Source: Abelmoschus esculentus (taxonomy: Eukaryota > Streptophyta > Magnoliopsida > Malvales > Malvaceae). Taken from it: 64,000 bases of DNA. This document shows positions 48,521 through 60,910 of the stretch, piece by piece (position 1 is the stretch's first letter; every line of letters begins with the position of its first letter). The translations under genes were made by a program, and so were the position numbers. The notes under the pieces were generated by a model. It searched no databases. It saw only the letters and a list, made by a program, of their open reading frames with translations, and was not told the origin of the DNA. The stretch lies in contig JAUCBN010000043.1 in the NCBI GenBank assembly GCA_035048815.1, forward strand, positions 9,427,001 through 9,491,000, written 5' to 3'.

Positions 48521-48750
48521 GGACAGAAGTATGTTTCTTTACCTCAAGTGCTGAAAGATACGGATGAGAAGGTTAAGCTTATTTGTGCTAAGCTCAAGGA
48601 GGCTTCAGATAGACAGAAGTCTTATGCCGATTTTTGGACAGAAGTATGTTTCTTTACCTCAAGTGCTGAAAGATACGGATGAGAAGGTTAAGCTTATTTG
48701 TGCTAAGCTCAAGGAGGCTTCAGATAGATAGAAGTCTTATGTCGATTTGA
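48521..48750 (+). repeat. 115 bp tandem duplication inside the integrase gene
   Basis: Two copies starting at GGACAGAAGTATG (48521 and 48636). At one glutamine the first copy still reads CAG while the second reads TAG (48729), dating that mutation after the duplication. Confidence 0.93.
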
Positions 48751-49020
48751 AGCGTAGAGAGATAGAGTATGATGTCGGGGACAAAGTGTTTCTAAAAGTA
48801 CGCCATGGAAGAAGGTGATGAGGTTTGGACGTAAGGGTAAGTTGAGTCCTCGTTTCATTGGACCGTATGCGGTGTTGGAGCGTGTTGGTCCAGTTTCTTA
48901 TCGGTTGAGGTTGCCGAAAGAGTTGAGTAGGATGCATGATGTTTTTCATGTATCGATGCTTCGTAGGTATAGATCAGATCCCTCTCATGTTGTTCCGGTT
49001 GAGGAGATTGAGTTAAGAGC

Positions 49021-49240
49021 GGATATGAGTTATGAGGAAGAACCATTGAAGATTTTGGATGTAGATACAAAGGTTCTTCGAGGGAAGACCATAGATTTGG
49101 TTAAAGTGCTTTGGAGACACCGAGGTGTTGAAGAGGCAACTTGGGAGACAAGGAAAAATATGGAAGAGCAGTTTCCTCACTTGTTTGCTTCAGGTAAGAA
49201 TTTCGAGGACGAAATTTTCTTAAGAGGGGGAGAGTTGTAA
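49021..49240 (+). pseudogene. Tekay chromodomain and pol C-terminus
   Basis: Chromodomain at the integrase C-terminus: YEEEPLKILDVDTKVLRGK, then LVKVLWRHRGVEEATWE and EEQFPHLF, the form found in Tekay/Del chromoviruses. It would direct integration to heterochromatin with methylated histone H3. The last codons (RGGEL) are encoded by the polypurine tract, and the TAA stop at 49238-49240 lies inside the LTR start TGTAAC. No stop within this segment. Confidence 0.9.
49222..49235 (+). promoter_or_regulatory. Polypurine tract of the inner Tekay element
   Basis: AAGAGGGGGAGAGT directly precedes the LTR start TGTAACATC. It is also translated as the last residues of pol. Confidence 0.88.
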
Positions 49241-52200
49241 CATCTCGGTTTTGGGGTTAGTAGTTTGAGTGTTGGTTTGGGGGATTCGATTCCAGTCGAA
49301 TCGGATTCTTCGGTTCATTAGTTCCGGGAAAATTAAAATAATAATGATTTAATCGGACAAGTAATAATTTTTCGGAAAGGTTTAAAAATATTAAAATGGT
49401 GTTTTAAAGTTAAAGGAATATTATTGATCCTTAATTTTTTTACTAGTGACTAAATTGTAATTTTTGGAAAAGTTTAGGGGTCTAATTGGTGATTTTCGGA
49501 AATAAAGATTTTTAGTGACTAAATTGGAAAGAAAGTCATACTTAGAATCCTTAGAGGGCCATAAACTCAATTTAATTTTAATTAATGATTTATCCACCAA
49601 AATTGTTTTTAAATGGTTTTATTTTAGATGATAATTTTATTTTCTTTTGTAACTTGCCATTTTCTCATCTTTTCTCTCAAAATTTTCTCTCCATTTTCTC
49701 TCCATATTCTTCTCCAACTTTCTTCAATTACTTTCTGATTTCTTCTTCATTTTCAACAAGATTTAATTCATTTTACTCATCCTTTCATTCTCTACAAAAC
49801 CTACTCATCAATTTTGCAAAATCAACATCATTTTCAAGGAAATCAAGGAAGGCTTTCCCATCTTTTTGGTGGATCTAATCTCTAAGGTAAAATTCTGATT
49901 TCTAATCTTTTTCTAAGGTTCTTTATTGAAGTTCCCAAGTATTGGCTTGTTAGTTAACAATTGATATTTAATTTTGTGTAGGTTTTTGTGAAATCTTTTG
50001 AGTTCTCAATTGATGTTGTTATTAGTATGATTGAATTATATTATATTATATTATGTCAATTAAATGATTAATTAATTCTTGAATTGATGGTACATTAATT
50101 TAATCCCGGAATAGTGTAATCGGTGGTGTTTTAAGGTGGTTTTCGGTTATATTAGGGGCTGTTTTAGGTGTTCTTTTGTTGCTGGAGGTATAAGGATGGT
50201 TTGGAAGTGCTTTTGGTTCATATTTGAAGTGGATTAGATGTTAGATTCATTAGGTTTGGGGCTGATGATGTTTCAGATGCGTTTCGGCTAGGTTTCGGTC
50301 TTTTCGGCTAGGTTTAGATAGTTTTTGTGGAGGTTTGATGTGGTTGTTGTCTTGGGCATGTTGTGATGTGAATATGCTCTGTTTTAATGTTGTAGAGGTA
50401 GTGCAAGAAGGTTCATAAGTGGCTGGTGCGTTGGCATTGCCGTCGGAGCATCAGCGAGGGCTCGTTTCGCTTGTCGGTGAGTGACTTCGGGTTTAAAGTG
50501 AATCACATTAGTTCGGTTCTATTTTGGGGACAATGGAATAATGTGAAAACTTTCCATAGTTCAAGAGTAAGTTTTTTAAATGATTTTGATGCATTACCTT
50601 AAGTTTCGGCTATCTCGGTAACGACATATATGTGAACAATGTTTCAATGAGATTTTGAAATAGGATATCTTTGATTTGAAATGATGCATGCATATGTTAA
50701 TTGCTGAAAGTGCATGGTTTATAAAGGCATCCATGGCGTATGTAAGCATGAAAAAGAATTTGGTATATGATGAGGTTATTTGACCTATGTTGATAAAGCC
50801 GTTGAGCATGATTTTAGTTCACATGATGAACATTTAATGAGTGCATTATGAGCAGCAAGTTAACATGCATGATTAGAATTGATATTGGCTTAGTGACACT
50901 AACCTTAGATTCGAATACAAATGACATGTCATTAGGATTGAGTGCACTATAAAAATATTGAGAATAATGATGATGCCTACACGTAAACAAAGGTGACTTT
51001 GTGTCCGACCGTGCGTGTAGAGCTTGCCTATATGTAAACAAGGGTGACTTTGTGTCCGACTGTGCATATAGTTGACCCATGCGTAAACAAGGATGACTTT
51101 GTGTCCGACCGTGCGTAGTGGGGGTAACATGTATACAAGGGTGACTATGTGTTCGACCGATGCATGTTGAGACCAAGCGTCTCCAAATATGGAAAAAAGG
51201 ATTCGTGTATTCGGTGAGCTTAAAGTTCACAATAAGTGTTCACTAGGAAGCCAATATGCAAACATGAAACAATTTGGTATCCATATGCATGGCGTAAGAA
51301 ATGATTTGTATAAGTTGATGAGCATGTTTTGGTTTCACATATTTTAATTGAGCATGAAGGATGCAAGCATGGCTTTTAAAATGATTTTTAATTTATGCAT
51401 TGATGATTTTATTAGAGCTTCCTCACTCATGTCTTGCTTAAGCTCTCTTTTCATCCTTGCAGAAAAATAAGGACATTTGAGGCTACTTTCGGAGCAAGAG
51501 GACCAAGGGGAAAGGACCTTACGTTTTTTGTATGATTTGGCAAATAAATAAGGGCATGTCAATGAGTAAACCTATCCCTTATGAGAGTGTGTTTTGCTTT
51601 GGTTAATGACTTGTAATAAGACCTTATTTTGCTTTGGTTTTGGATTGATGAATTGTGATATTGTTTTGAATTGGTTGAAGCATGTACATGCGTGAATGTT
51701 CTTGTTTTTAATCTTAACATAGGAAGCATGCCTATAGATTACTTCGGGGTCATTGATGCAGGTAATTGTATGCTTAAGGGTGTTTAATGTGCTTAGGGAG
51801 TATGCATATAGTTGGGGGTGATAAATGGATGTATTTAGATGGGGTTTGAACCTACCAAATTGCTTAATTAGTGTTTCTGGACAAGGGGTATCGAAACACC
51901 CTCTGGTGGTATCTATACCCCAAGGCAATTTTGGGGCGGCATCAAACCATGGTTCGATGCCATTACCTCACTGGTACCAAGGTATCGATACCACCTAGGG
52001 AGGTATCGATAACCTTGGCTTTCGAAGGCTTAATTAGCCACAGCCATGCCTTGGTATCGATACCATGCTTGATGGTATCGATACCCATGACCAAAAAGGA
52101 AGAATTATAAGTGTCGAAAGCTTGTGTTAGGTCGAATAAACTCCCGCAATCGAATATGGATGCTATGAATAACACTTTGAGTTGTAATATCACCTTGATG

Positions 52201-52645
52201 CATGATGTTCACTTAAATTCGTTTTGGTAAATTAATGTTGGTTTTAGTCCCTATGATTTGTGAGCTTTACAATTGGTTCCCTATTTAATGAAACATGAAA
52301 TTGGTGATGCTATAATGATCCGAATCCGAATTTTAATGTGCGTGTTTTGTGCATGTTTAATTGAACCTTGGTAGATTGAAGTTCCGGTTTATTATAGGAA
52401 TCAAAGATATTTGTGTTTTGGCCTTATGTTTTATATGCGAGTTGAATGATCAATTGTGAATCGAATGTTTCCATTTTCGCTATGCATGACCTCGACACAC
52501 ATAGGAAATTAACCAAGCATCTAGTTAAAAAAATATATCGGTTTTCAGGTTTGTTTATCGAATTGTACCTTTGTGGGTTTGTTTCGATATTCCCCGTGTA
52601 ACCCGTTAGTGCCGATTCCGTCCAGGCCGGGCTTAGGGGGTTACA
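49236..52645 (+). mobile_element. Tekay 3' LTR of the inner element
   Basis: A 3410 bp LTR from TGTAACATCTCGG to GGGGGTTACA. It has the pyrimidine-rich leader (49670-49760), donor-like AAG/GTAAAA near 49886, exon-like block 50403-50482, minisatellite 50991-51165 and palindromes 51890-52085. It abuts the outer element's primer site on the right. Confidence 0.93.
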
Positions 52646-52668
52646 AACCTAGCTATGATACCACCAAA
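52646..52668 (-). promoter_or_regulatory. Primer binding site of the outer Tekay element
   Basis: Minus-strand TTTGGTGGTATCATAGCTAG continues from the outer 5' LTR end. It matches the inner element's site with two or three changes. Directly beyond AGGTT the inner element's 3' LTR begins, so AACCT (52646-52650) should be one copy of the inner element's target duplication. Confidence 0.88.
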
Positions 52669-55600
52669 TGTAACCCCCTTAAGCCCGGCCTAGACGGAAC
52701 CAGCACTAACGGGTTACACGGGGAATATCGAACCAAACCCGCGAAGGTCCGATTCGATAAACAACCCTGAAAACCGATATATTTTTTCTTCATAACTAGA
52801 TGCATAATTAAGTTCCTATGTGTGTCGATGTCATGCATAACGGAAATGGAAACATTCAATTCACAGTTGAACATTCAACTCGCATACAAGTACATAAGGA
52901 CCAAAGGTAAATAATTTTAATTCCAATAATAAACCGGAAATTCAACCTACCATAGTTCAATTAAACATGCATAGCATACTCACAACAAAATTCTGATCAA
53001 TCGGAGTAGTATAGCATCATCAATTTCATGTTTCAATATTTAGGGACCTAATTGTAAAGTTCACAAATCCTGGGGACTAAAACCAACATTAATTAACCAA
53101 TATGAAGTTAATCGAACATCATGCATCAAGGTGATATTTCAACTCAAAATGATATTCATAGCATCCCTATTCAAATACAAGAAGACGAACGACAACACTC
53201 GAAGTTCCAACACTTACAATTCTTGCTTTTTGTCATGGGTATCGATACCATTAAGCATGGTATCGATACCATGTCATGGTTGTGGCTAATTAAGCCTTCG
53301 AAGACCAAGGGTATCGATACCCCCTTGAGTGGTATCGATACCTTGGTGTCCAGTGAGGTAATGGCATAGAACCATGGTTCGATGCCGCCCCAAAATTGCC
53401 TTGGGGTATTGATACCACTAGAGGGTGTTTTGATACCCCCTGTCCAGAATCACTAATTAGGCAATTTTGGTTGGTTTAAACCCCATCCAAACACAATCAT
53501 TGATCACCCTCAGCTATATGCATACTTCCTAAGCATAATGAACAATTTTAAGCACATATTTACCAACATTTAAGACCCCAAAATTGTCTATAGGCATGCA
53601 CCCTATGTTATGATTAAAAACAAGGAAGCATACATGCATGATCATATTTCAAACAATCCAAAACATTACCACAATCCATCCAACAACAACCAAAGCAAAA
53701 TAAGGTCTTAATACAAGTCATTAACCAAAGCAAAACACACTCTCATAAGGGATAGGTTTACACATTGCCGAGCCCCTATTTATTTGCCAAATCATACAAA
53801 AATGTGAGGTCTTTTCCCCTTGGTTCTCTTGCTCCAAATGCAGCCCCAAATGTCCCTATTTTCTGCAAAGATGAAAAGAGAGCTTAAGCAAAACATGCTT
53901 AGTGAGGAAGCTCTAAACAAGATCATCAATGCATCAAATTAAAAACCATATTTAAAAACCATAACTTGTAATGCCTTTTCTAAAACCAAGCATGCTTAAC
54001 AAATCATGTTCATGTTCATAATACCAAAAATCTTTCCTTGAGTATGCATGGCATTATCAATTCATTGCATAAATAATGCTCAATGTTCCAAATTATTCCA
54101 TGTATGTATATTGCCTTTCTAGTGATCACTTAATGTGAACCTTAAGTTCACCGAATACACGGATCCATTGATTAGAGACCTTTAGTCTCGTCATGACACA
54201 ATGTCACCATTTACATGACACAAAGTCACCATTATTAGCTCTACCACGTACGGTTGGACACATAGTCACCCTAGTTACGTGTAGGCGGCTCTACCACGCA
54301 CGGTTGGACACAAAGTCACCCTTGTTACGTGTAGGCATTTTTCCTTTATTTCCATAATATTTATAGTGCACTCAATCCTAATGACATGTCATTTGTATTC
54401 GTATCTAAAGTTAGTGTCACTAAGCCAATATCAAGTTCAAGTATGCATGCTAATTTGCTGCTCTTAATGCATCCATAATGTGTTCGACAAATGAACCAAA
54501 AGTCATGCCCAATGGCACCATCATATGTAAGGCAATTAACCACATCATATTCCACTTCATTTTTCATGTTTCCATAAACCATGGATGTCTTTATAAACCA
54601 TGCATTTCCAGCAATTAACACATGCATGCATCATTTCAAAATCTTACTTATGCATTTCCAGAATCTCTCTAAATCATCATCATTAATGCCGTTATCGAAA
54701 ATAGCCGAAACTCACAATAATGCATCAAAATCATTTACTTTACTTACTCTTAAACTATGGAAAGTTTTCACACTATTCCATAGTCCCCAAAACAGAACCG
54801 AACCGTTGCGAAACACTTTTAATCCGAAATCACTCACCGACAAGCGAAACAAGCCCTCGCCGACGCTCCGACAGCAACACCAACGCACTAGCCACTTACG
54901 GAACTTCTTGCACTTCCTCTACAACATTAAAAACAGAGCACATTCACATCATAACATGCTCAAAATAGCAGCCACATTAAACCTCCACAAAACTATCGAA
55001 AACCTTGCCAAAAAGACCGAAAACTAAGCCGAAACTTATCCGAAACAACATCAGCCCTTAACCTTATGAATCTAACATCTAATCCACCTCAATTATGAAC
55101 TAAAAACACTTCCAAACCATCCTTATACCTTCAGCAAAAGCAGAACACTTAAAACAGCCCCTAAAACAACCGAAAACCACCTTAAAACACCACCGATTAC
55201 ATTATTCTGGGATTAATTTGTTGTTAACTCATTCCAAGAATTAATCAATCATTTAATTGACCTAATATCATAATTAAATCATCCTAATTCCAATATCAAT
55301 TGATATCTAAAAAGATTTCACAGAAACTATCATAAAACTCATAGATCTTGAATTAGAAACACAAAATTAAATATCAATTGTTGATGAGCAAGCCAATACT
55401 TGGGAACTTCAATAAAAAACCTTAGAAAAAGATTAGAAATCAGAATTTTACCTTTGAGATTAACTCCACCAAAAAGATGAGAAATCCTCTCTTGATTTCC
55501 TTGAAAATGGATGTTGATTTTGCAAAATTGATGAGTAGGTTTTGTAGAGAATGAAAAGATGAGTAAAATGAAATAAATCTTGTTGAAAATGAAGAAGAAA

Positions 55601-56114
55601 TCAGCAAGTAATTGAAAAAATTTGGAGAAGAAGATGGAGAGAAAATTTTGAGAGAAAAGATGAGAAAATTGGGAAGTTACAAAAGAAAATGGAAATAAGA
55701 CTTTTTATTAAAATTAATTAAAACAAATTTGGTGGATAATCTTTAATTAAAAATAAATTGGGTTAATGGCCCTCTAAGGATTCTAAGTATGTCTTACTTT
55801 CCAATTTAGTCGCTAAAAATCTTAATTTCCGAAAATCACCAATTAAATCCCTAAACTTTTCCAAAAATTACAATTTAGTCACTCGTACAAAATTAAGCCT
55901 AATTAAAAATCAAATTAAGACTCAATAATATTCCTTTAACTTTAAAACACCATTTTAATATTTTTAAACCTTTTCGAAAAAATTATCACTTGTCCGATTA
56001 AATTATTATTATTTTAATTTTCCCGGAATTAATGAACCGAAGAATCCGAGTCGACTCGAACCGAATTCCCCAAACCAACACTCAAACTACTAACCCTAAA
56101 ACTAGGATGTTACA
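52669..56114 (-). mobile_element. Tekay 5' LTR of the outer element (minus)
   Basis: A complete 3446 bp LTR on the minus strand from TGTAACATCC at 56114 to GGGGGTTACA at 52669, partner of 28250-31668. Palindromes 53235-53430, minisatellite 54180-54335 and exon-like block about 54835-54920. Followed outside by GAATA (56115-56119) and satellite. Confidence 0.94.
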
Positions 56115-56527
56115 GAATATCATTTTCGATCGTTTTGTAGGGTTTAGAGCGTTCATGTCTAAATGGGCTTTATAGTGAACCGATTCGAATTTTAACCGAG
56201 TAAAAAGCTCAAATTTTGAATTTAAGCTATATAATTAGATTAAAAAACCTATAATCAACTTTTTGTACCCAAAAAATTTGATTCTATATCATTTTCGATC
56301 GTTTTGTAGGGTTCAGAGCGTGCATGTCTAAATGAGCATTACAGTGAACCCGTTCAAATTTTAACCGAGTAAAAAGCTCAAAATTTGAGTTTAAGCTGTA
56401 TAATTAGGTTTAAAAGCCCATAATTAACTTTTTGTACCCAAAAAATTTGATTAAATATCATTTTCGATCGTTTTGTATGGTTTAGAGCGTTAATTTCTAA
56501 ATGGGCTTTATAGTGAATCCGTTGGAA
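56115..56527. repeat. Satellite array C, continuation of array B
   Basis: About 2.4 monomers in the same phase and orientation as array B. The first bases (GAATATCATTTTCG) continue the monomer interrupted at 28249. The array breaks at 'gtgaatccgttgg', where the LINE begins. Confidence 0.93.
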
Positions 56528-56622
56528 TATTTTTTTAATGAAAGGGCCTCATTAAAAAAACCCTATAGCCAGTTACCTCGAGAGATGAGTCGGCCCCTAT
56601 GAGGAAAAGAGTATCCAGGATT

Positions 56623-58290
56623 TTATTGAGAAGAAGAAGAGAACCTCTCCGAGTTTACAGAAGCCCAAATATAATAGGGAAAGTTACAATCAAAAGAACA
56701 AGAAAGAAAAGAACGCAAAGACCTAGTAGCTAATACATGGGCTATAACGTTTGCATCTCTAGGTACATAACAAATCTTACAATCAAGCAAAGTACCAAGA
56801 GTGGAGCGGATGCGAGACACCAAATGTTGTACTGTGGAAAGTTCTTGGTTATGAGTGTTGTTAACCATGTTGGCAATTGAAGCAGAATCAGTTTCGATGA
56901 TCACATTTGTCCAGCCATTAACAATAGCAAATTTTAAACCTTCCAGAATAGTAAGAGCCTCCGCAAAAGCTAGATCCGGGTAGACGAGAGGCATAGAGCA
57001 ACCCCCGAGGACGGAACCAAAAGAATCCCGAGCGATGATGCCTGCAGTCACACCCCTAAACACGGGGTCAAAGGCACCATCTGTATTAATCTTGACGAAA
57101 CCAGGGTCCGATTTCGTCCATCTAGCTTGAGCAAAAGTGGGCTCAGCTAGCCGAGAACGTAGATTGGAGGCATCATTAACTGATGTATCGTCATGGAAGA
57201 GTTTTTGTGCATTAGAAACAATTAACCAAACCGGTTGGAGATGGCTATTATGGACAAAGTCATTACGGTGGTTCCATAAATTCCAAAGGATCGTAATAAG
57301 GAAAGAAAATTGATGTAAGGAAAGAAAACCAACTACTTTAGAGAGCCACTGGTGGGGGGAGATAAGGGTATTGGAGAAAATTTGAGTAGAGAGCCTTGCT
57401 AACTAGAGAGCCTCTTTGGCACTAGGACAATCCCTCATAGCGTGGAGCGTGGTTTCAATAGCCATGTTGCAAATCGGACATATCCCCATACCAAGATTAG
57501 CCTAGAGGATTTTATGGCCAGATGGGAGTGCATCATGACATAAACGCCATCCAAAGGAACGAACCTTAGGTAGAGTAGGCAGTTTAGATAGAATTTTCCA
57601 AAGCTTAGAGGGCCTATTAACTGGCCCTAGCTGCAACTATAAAAATTGGTAATCATACTGTACCGTATAGATTCCAGAGTCATGATGACCCCAAAGGGTG
57701 GTGTCTTTTATGTCATTAATAATTGATACATTAAGGATGGTGTTAGCATCTTCATGGGAGAAGTAATCTCTTACTTTTGATTCATCCCATCGGGGAAGGT
57801 TAGGTACCATGAAGGTACCTAATCGAAGAGGGACTTCATCATTCACCTCGTAATCACCATAAAGGTTTACAGGCTGATAGCCACCCCAGTTGTCAAAGTG
57901 GATCTGAACATGACTGGACATGCCTGGCCGTTTGAAGAAACCATTGCGAAGTTTAGAGATAGCTATGCTAAGACCTTTCTAAGCAAAGGAAGATCTCCGA
58001 GTGTGATCAGATTCAAGGATAGAACCCGAAGGGTAGTACTTGCATTTGTAAAACTGACTAAGGAGGTTATTAGGTTCAAAAATCAAATGCCATATTTGTT
58101 TTCCTAGTAAAGCAATATTGAAGTGGTGTAGATCACGAAATCCTATACCTCCTGCTGCTTTCGGCAGACAGATAGTGTCCCAAGGGAGCATATGCCAACC
58201 TCGTTTGTCAGCTTTCCCAGACCACCAATATCGGCGTATCGACGTGGTCATGTCATCAATAATGTTTTGTGGTAGAAAGTAGCAAAACAT
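56623..58290 (-). pseudogene. LINE ORF2, C-terminal part: zinc finger and RNase H
   Basis: Continues the reverse transcriptase frame after a TAG near 58293. The thumb/connection region has FRDLHHFNIALLGKQIWHL (about 58110), and the zf-RVT domain WRLCHDALPSGHK..CPICN..H..RDCP lies about 57440-57550. An RNase HI domain follows with its acidic residues visible: KINTDGAF (57090), AEALTILEGLK (56960), ETDSAS (56895), and VPRDAN..AH near 56750. Stops near 57957, 57637, 57504 and 57403 break it; no frameshift is seen. RNase H would remove template RNA after copying. This domain is known from a subset of plant L1 elements. The open segment 56623-57063 is 146 codons. Confidence 0.85.
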
Positions 58291-59787
58291 AACATACTAA
58301 GGTATAGATTGTATGACTGATTTGATGAATATTTCTCTACCACTAAAGGAGAGCAGATGTTTATCCCATTTACTCAGGCGAACATTCATTTTTTCCCTGG
58401 TGCTCCCCAAGGTCACCGTCTTGTTCTTTCCTATTAGGAGAGGGACTCCCAGATAAATACCTAGATCATCCACTGCTTTTAAATGAAGGATATCATTTAT
58501 TTTCGATTGAAGCAACATGAAAGTTTTTCGGGAAAAGAAAATAGTAGACTTTTCAAAATTCACCGCATGCCCAGACAAAGTAGTGTAAATTTGTACAACA
58601 TCCTTAAGGCGTTGAGCTTCTGTAGTTGTATTTTTAATGAAAACGACATAGTCATCCGCAAAAAGGAGGTGGTTGACGCGTGGCCCATTCATGTTGGCAC
58701 AAAGTCCAGGGAGGTTACCATTTGTTTGCTCAGCATTGAGCAATGCTGAAAGGCCTTGAGTACAGAAAAGAAACAAGAAAGGGGAGAGAGGGTCCCCTTG
58801 CCGTAACCCTCTATAGGGTTTGAAAGGTCGTGAAAGGGAGTTGTTCATATGTACTTGAAAGGATACTGAGGATACACACCTCATAATATGGGAAACCCAA
58901 CTGGAGTTGAATCCTAGACGAATCATAATTTGCTCTAGAAAAGACCATTCAACACAGTCGAAAGTCTTTTCCATGTCTAGCTTTAAGCTAGCACCTTTTG
59001 CAAGAGATGTTTCATTAGTATTTAAAGTATGTATGAGCTCATGGGCAATAAAGATGTTGTCAGTAATGTTCCTTCCTTGAACAAAAGCAGCTTGATTGCC
59101 ATTGATACATAAGGGTATGATAGATTTTAGACGGTTAAGAAGTACTTTTGATACACTTTTGTAGAGGACTGTGCAAATGCTAATAGGTTTGAGATGGCGC
59201 ATTGTAATGGGATCGCTGATTTTGGGGATAAGAACAATGATAGTACGATTGACCTCTTCCATATTAACTGACCCTCTTAGGAGTCCGAGGCAGAGGATTT
59301 TAAAGTCCTGGCCAAGGATATCCCACTGCTTCCTGAAGAAACCACTTGGGAATTCATCAACTCCCAGGGCTTTCCTCGGGTTAATATCACGAAAAGCAAT
59401 GGTTAGTTCATCTGTTGTGAAATCCTTATTAAGATCATTGTTCATTGATTCAGTAATAATAGTGGGAATGTTATCCAAGATGGAAGAGACAATAGTAGGA
59501 GAGGAAGACGTAAAAAGGTTTTGAAAGTAATTAATAGCAGTAGACATGAAGTCGTATGTATTTGTTTGCCGTATATTCTGGTTGTTTAGAAGTCCAACAA
59601 TATGATTCTTCCGCCGTCGGCTATTTGCTCTGGCATGAAAAAAGGGAGTATTTTTGTCACCGTGTTCTAACCAGTGTGTCCGAGATCGTTGAGCCCAATA
59701 GATTTCCTTTGCATTTAGCAAGCCATCAAGCTCACTTTTAGCAGAAATAAAGTTGTGGATTTCCGTATCAGAAAGATGTCGTTTGAG
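58291..59787 (-). pseudogene. LINE ORF2: reverse transcriptase
   Basis: A 474-codon open segment (58297-59721) carries most of the reverse transcriptase: LKPISICTVLYKSVSKVLLN, NQAAFVQGRNITDNIF, LDMEKTFDCVEW (first catalytic Asp), GLRQGDPLSPFLF and the catalytic F-A-D-D near 58660. The family usually reads KAYDRVEW at the A motif, so that site has drifted. It would nick-prime and copy LINE RNA at the target site. Its upstream part repeats the sequence at 60113-60910 because of a tandem duplication. Confidence 0.9.
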
Positions 59788-60910
59788 TCACATATTAATG
59801 AAATTGTTCAGTTCAGTGATACGCTTATTGGATTTAATGCGTTTGTTCGTTTGCCAAGTGGCTAGGAATCGACCAATATCCTGATGTTTCTGAAGAGTCG
59901 AGCGAGATTGGTTAGACCAAATCTCTCTAATTCGAGACAAAACTTCCGGGTTGTCAGCCCAGCAATTCTCATAGCGAAAAAGATGATTAGAGCATTTGGA
60001 ATTAAGAGTTTGTGATGGGTTAGTGTCCATTAAAATAGGACAATGGTCAGAACGCGCCTGAAAGAATGATATAGCTTGGCAGTTAGGAAAAGTATTAAAC
60101 CAGGCTGAGTTACCAAGGATATCCCAATGCTTCCTGAAGAAGCCACTTCGGAATCTATCAACTCCCGGGGCTTTCCTCGGGTCAATATCACGAAAAGCAA
60201 TGGTTACTTCATCTGCTGTGAAATCCTTATTAAGATCATTGTTCATTGATTCTGTAACAATAGTGGGAATGTTATCCAAGATGGAAGAGGCAATAGTAGG
60301 AGTGGAAGACGTAAAAATATTTTGAAAGTAATTAATAGCAGTAGACATAATGTCATCTGTATGTGTTTGCCATATATTTTGGCTGTTAAGAAGTCCAATA
60401 ATATGATTCTTCTGCCATCGGCTATTTGCTCTGGAATGAAAAAAGGAAGTATTTTTGTCACCGTGTTCTAACCAGTGTGTCCGAGATCGTTGAGCCCAAT
60501 AGATTTCCTTTGCATTTAGCAAGCTATCAAGCTCACTTTTAGCAGAAATAAAGTTGTGGATTTTCGTATCAGAGTTTGTGACACATATTAATTAAATCGT
60601 TCAATTGATTGATACGCTTATTGGATTTAATGCGTTTGTTAGTTTGCCAAGTGGCTAGGAATCGTCCAATATCCTGAAGTTTCTAAAGAGTCGAGCGATA
60701 TTGGTTAGACCAAATCTCTCTAATTCAAGACAAAACTTCCGGGTTATCAGCCCAGCAATTCTCATAGCGAAAAAGATTATTGGAGTGTTCGGATCTAAGA
60801 GGTTGTGATGGGTTAGTGTCCATTAAGATAGGGCAATGGTCAGAACGTGCCTGAAAGAAAGATATAGCTTGGCGTTAGGAAAGGTATTAAACCAAGCGGA
60901 GTTACCAAGG
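59312..60910 (-). repeat. ~800 bp tandem duplication within LINE ORF2
   Basis: 59312-60112 and 60113-60910 are two copies in the same orientation, offset about 800 bases, joined at a shared 'ccaagga' motif. Each copy contains the end of the endonuclease, the linker (WAQRSRTHWLEHGDKNT) and the start of the reverse transcriptase. At the joint the protein runs from RT sequence (KHWDILGN) back into endonuclease sequence (SAWFNTFPN), so the copy could not have been active afterwards. Scattered differences show it is not very recent. Confidence 0.92.

Larger units (their letters stand above)
46300..49020 (+). pseudogene. Tekay integrase, split by an Athila solo LTR
   Basis: Zinc-binding HHCC region at 46510-46645 (AEAHTRPFAMHPG ... 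CMVCQ); first catalytic Asp in MDFVTRLPL (46718). The gene is split after the TGT of 'RFTKC' by the solo LTR at 46803 and resumes at 48115 in the same frame, because LTR plus duplication is 1317 bases. Second Asp in SDKDPRF (48220); third acidic residue in LEDMLR (48350). The core-to-end region LVEFAYNNSY..ALYGRSC is followed by a 115 bp tandem duplication (frameshift) and a 1-base loss near 48800 that restores the frame. Stops: TAA 46688; TAG 48314, 48443 and 48729. Confidence 0.92.
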
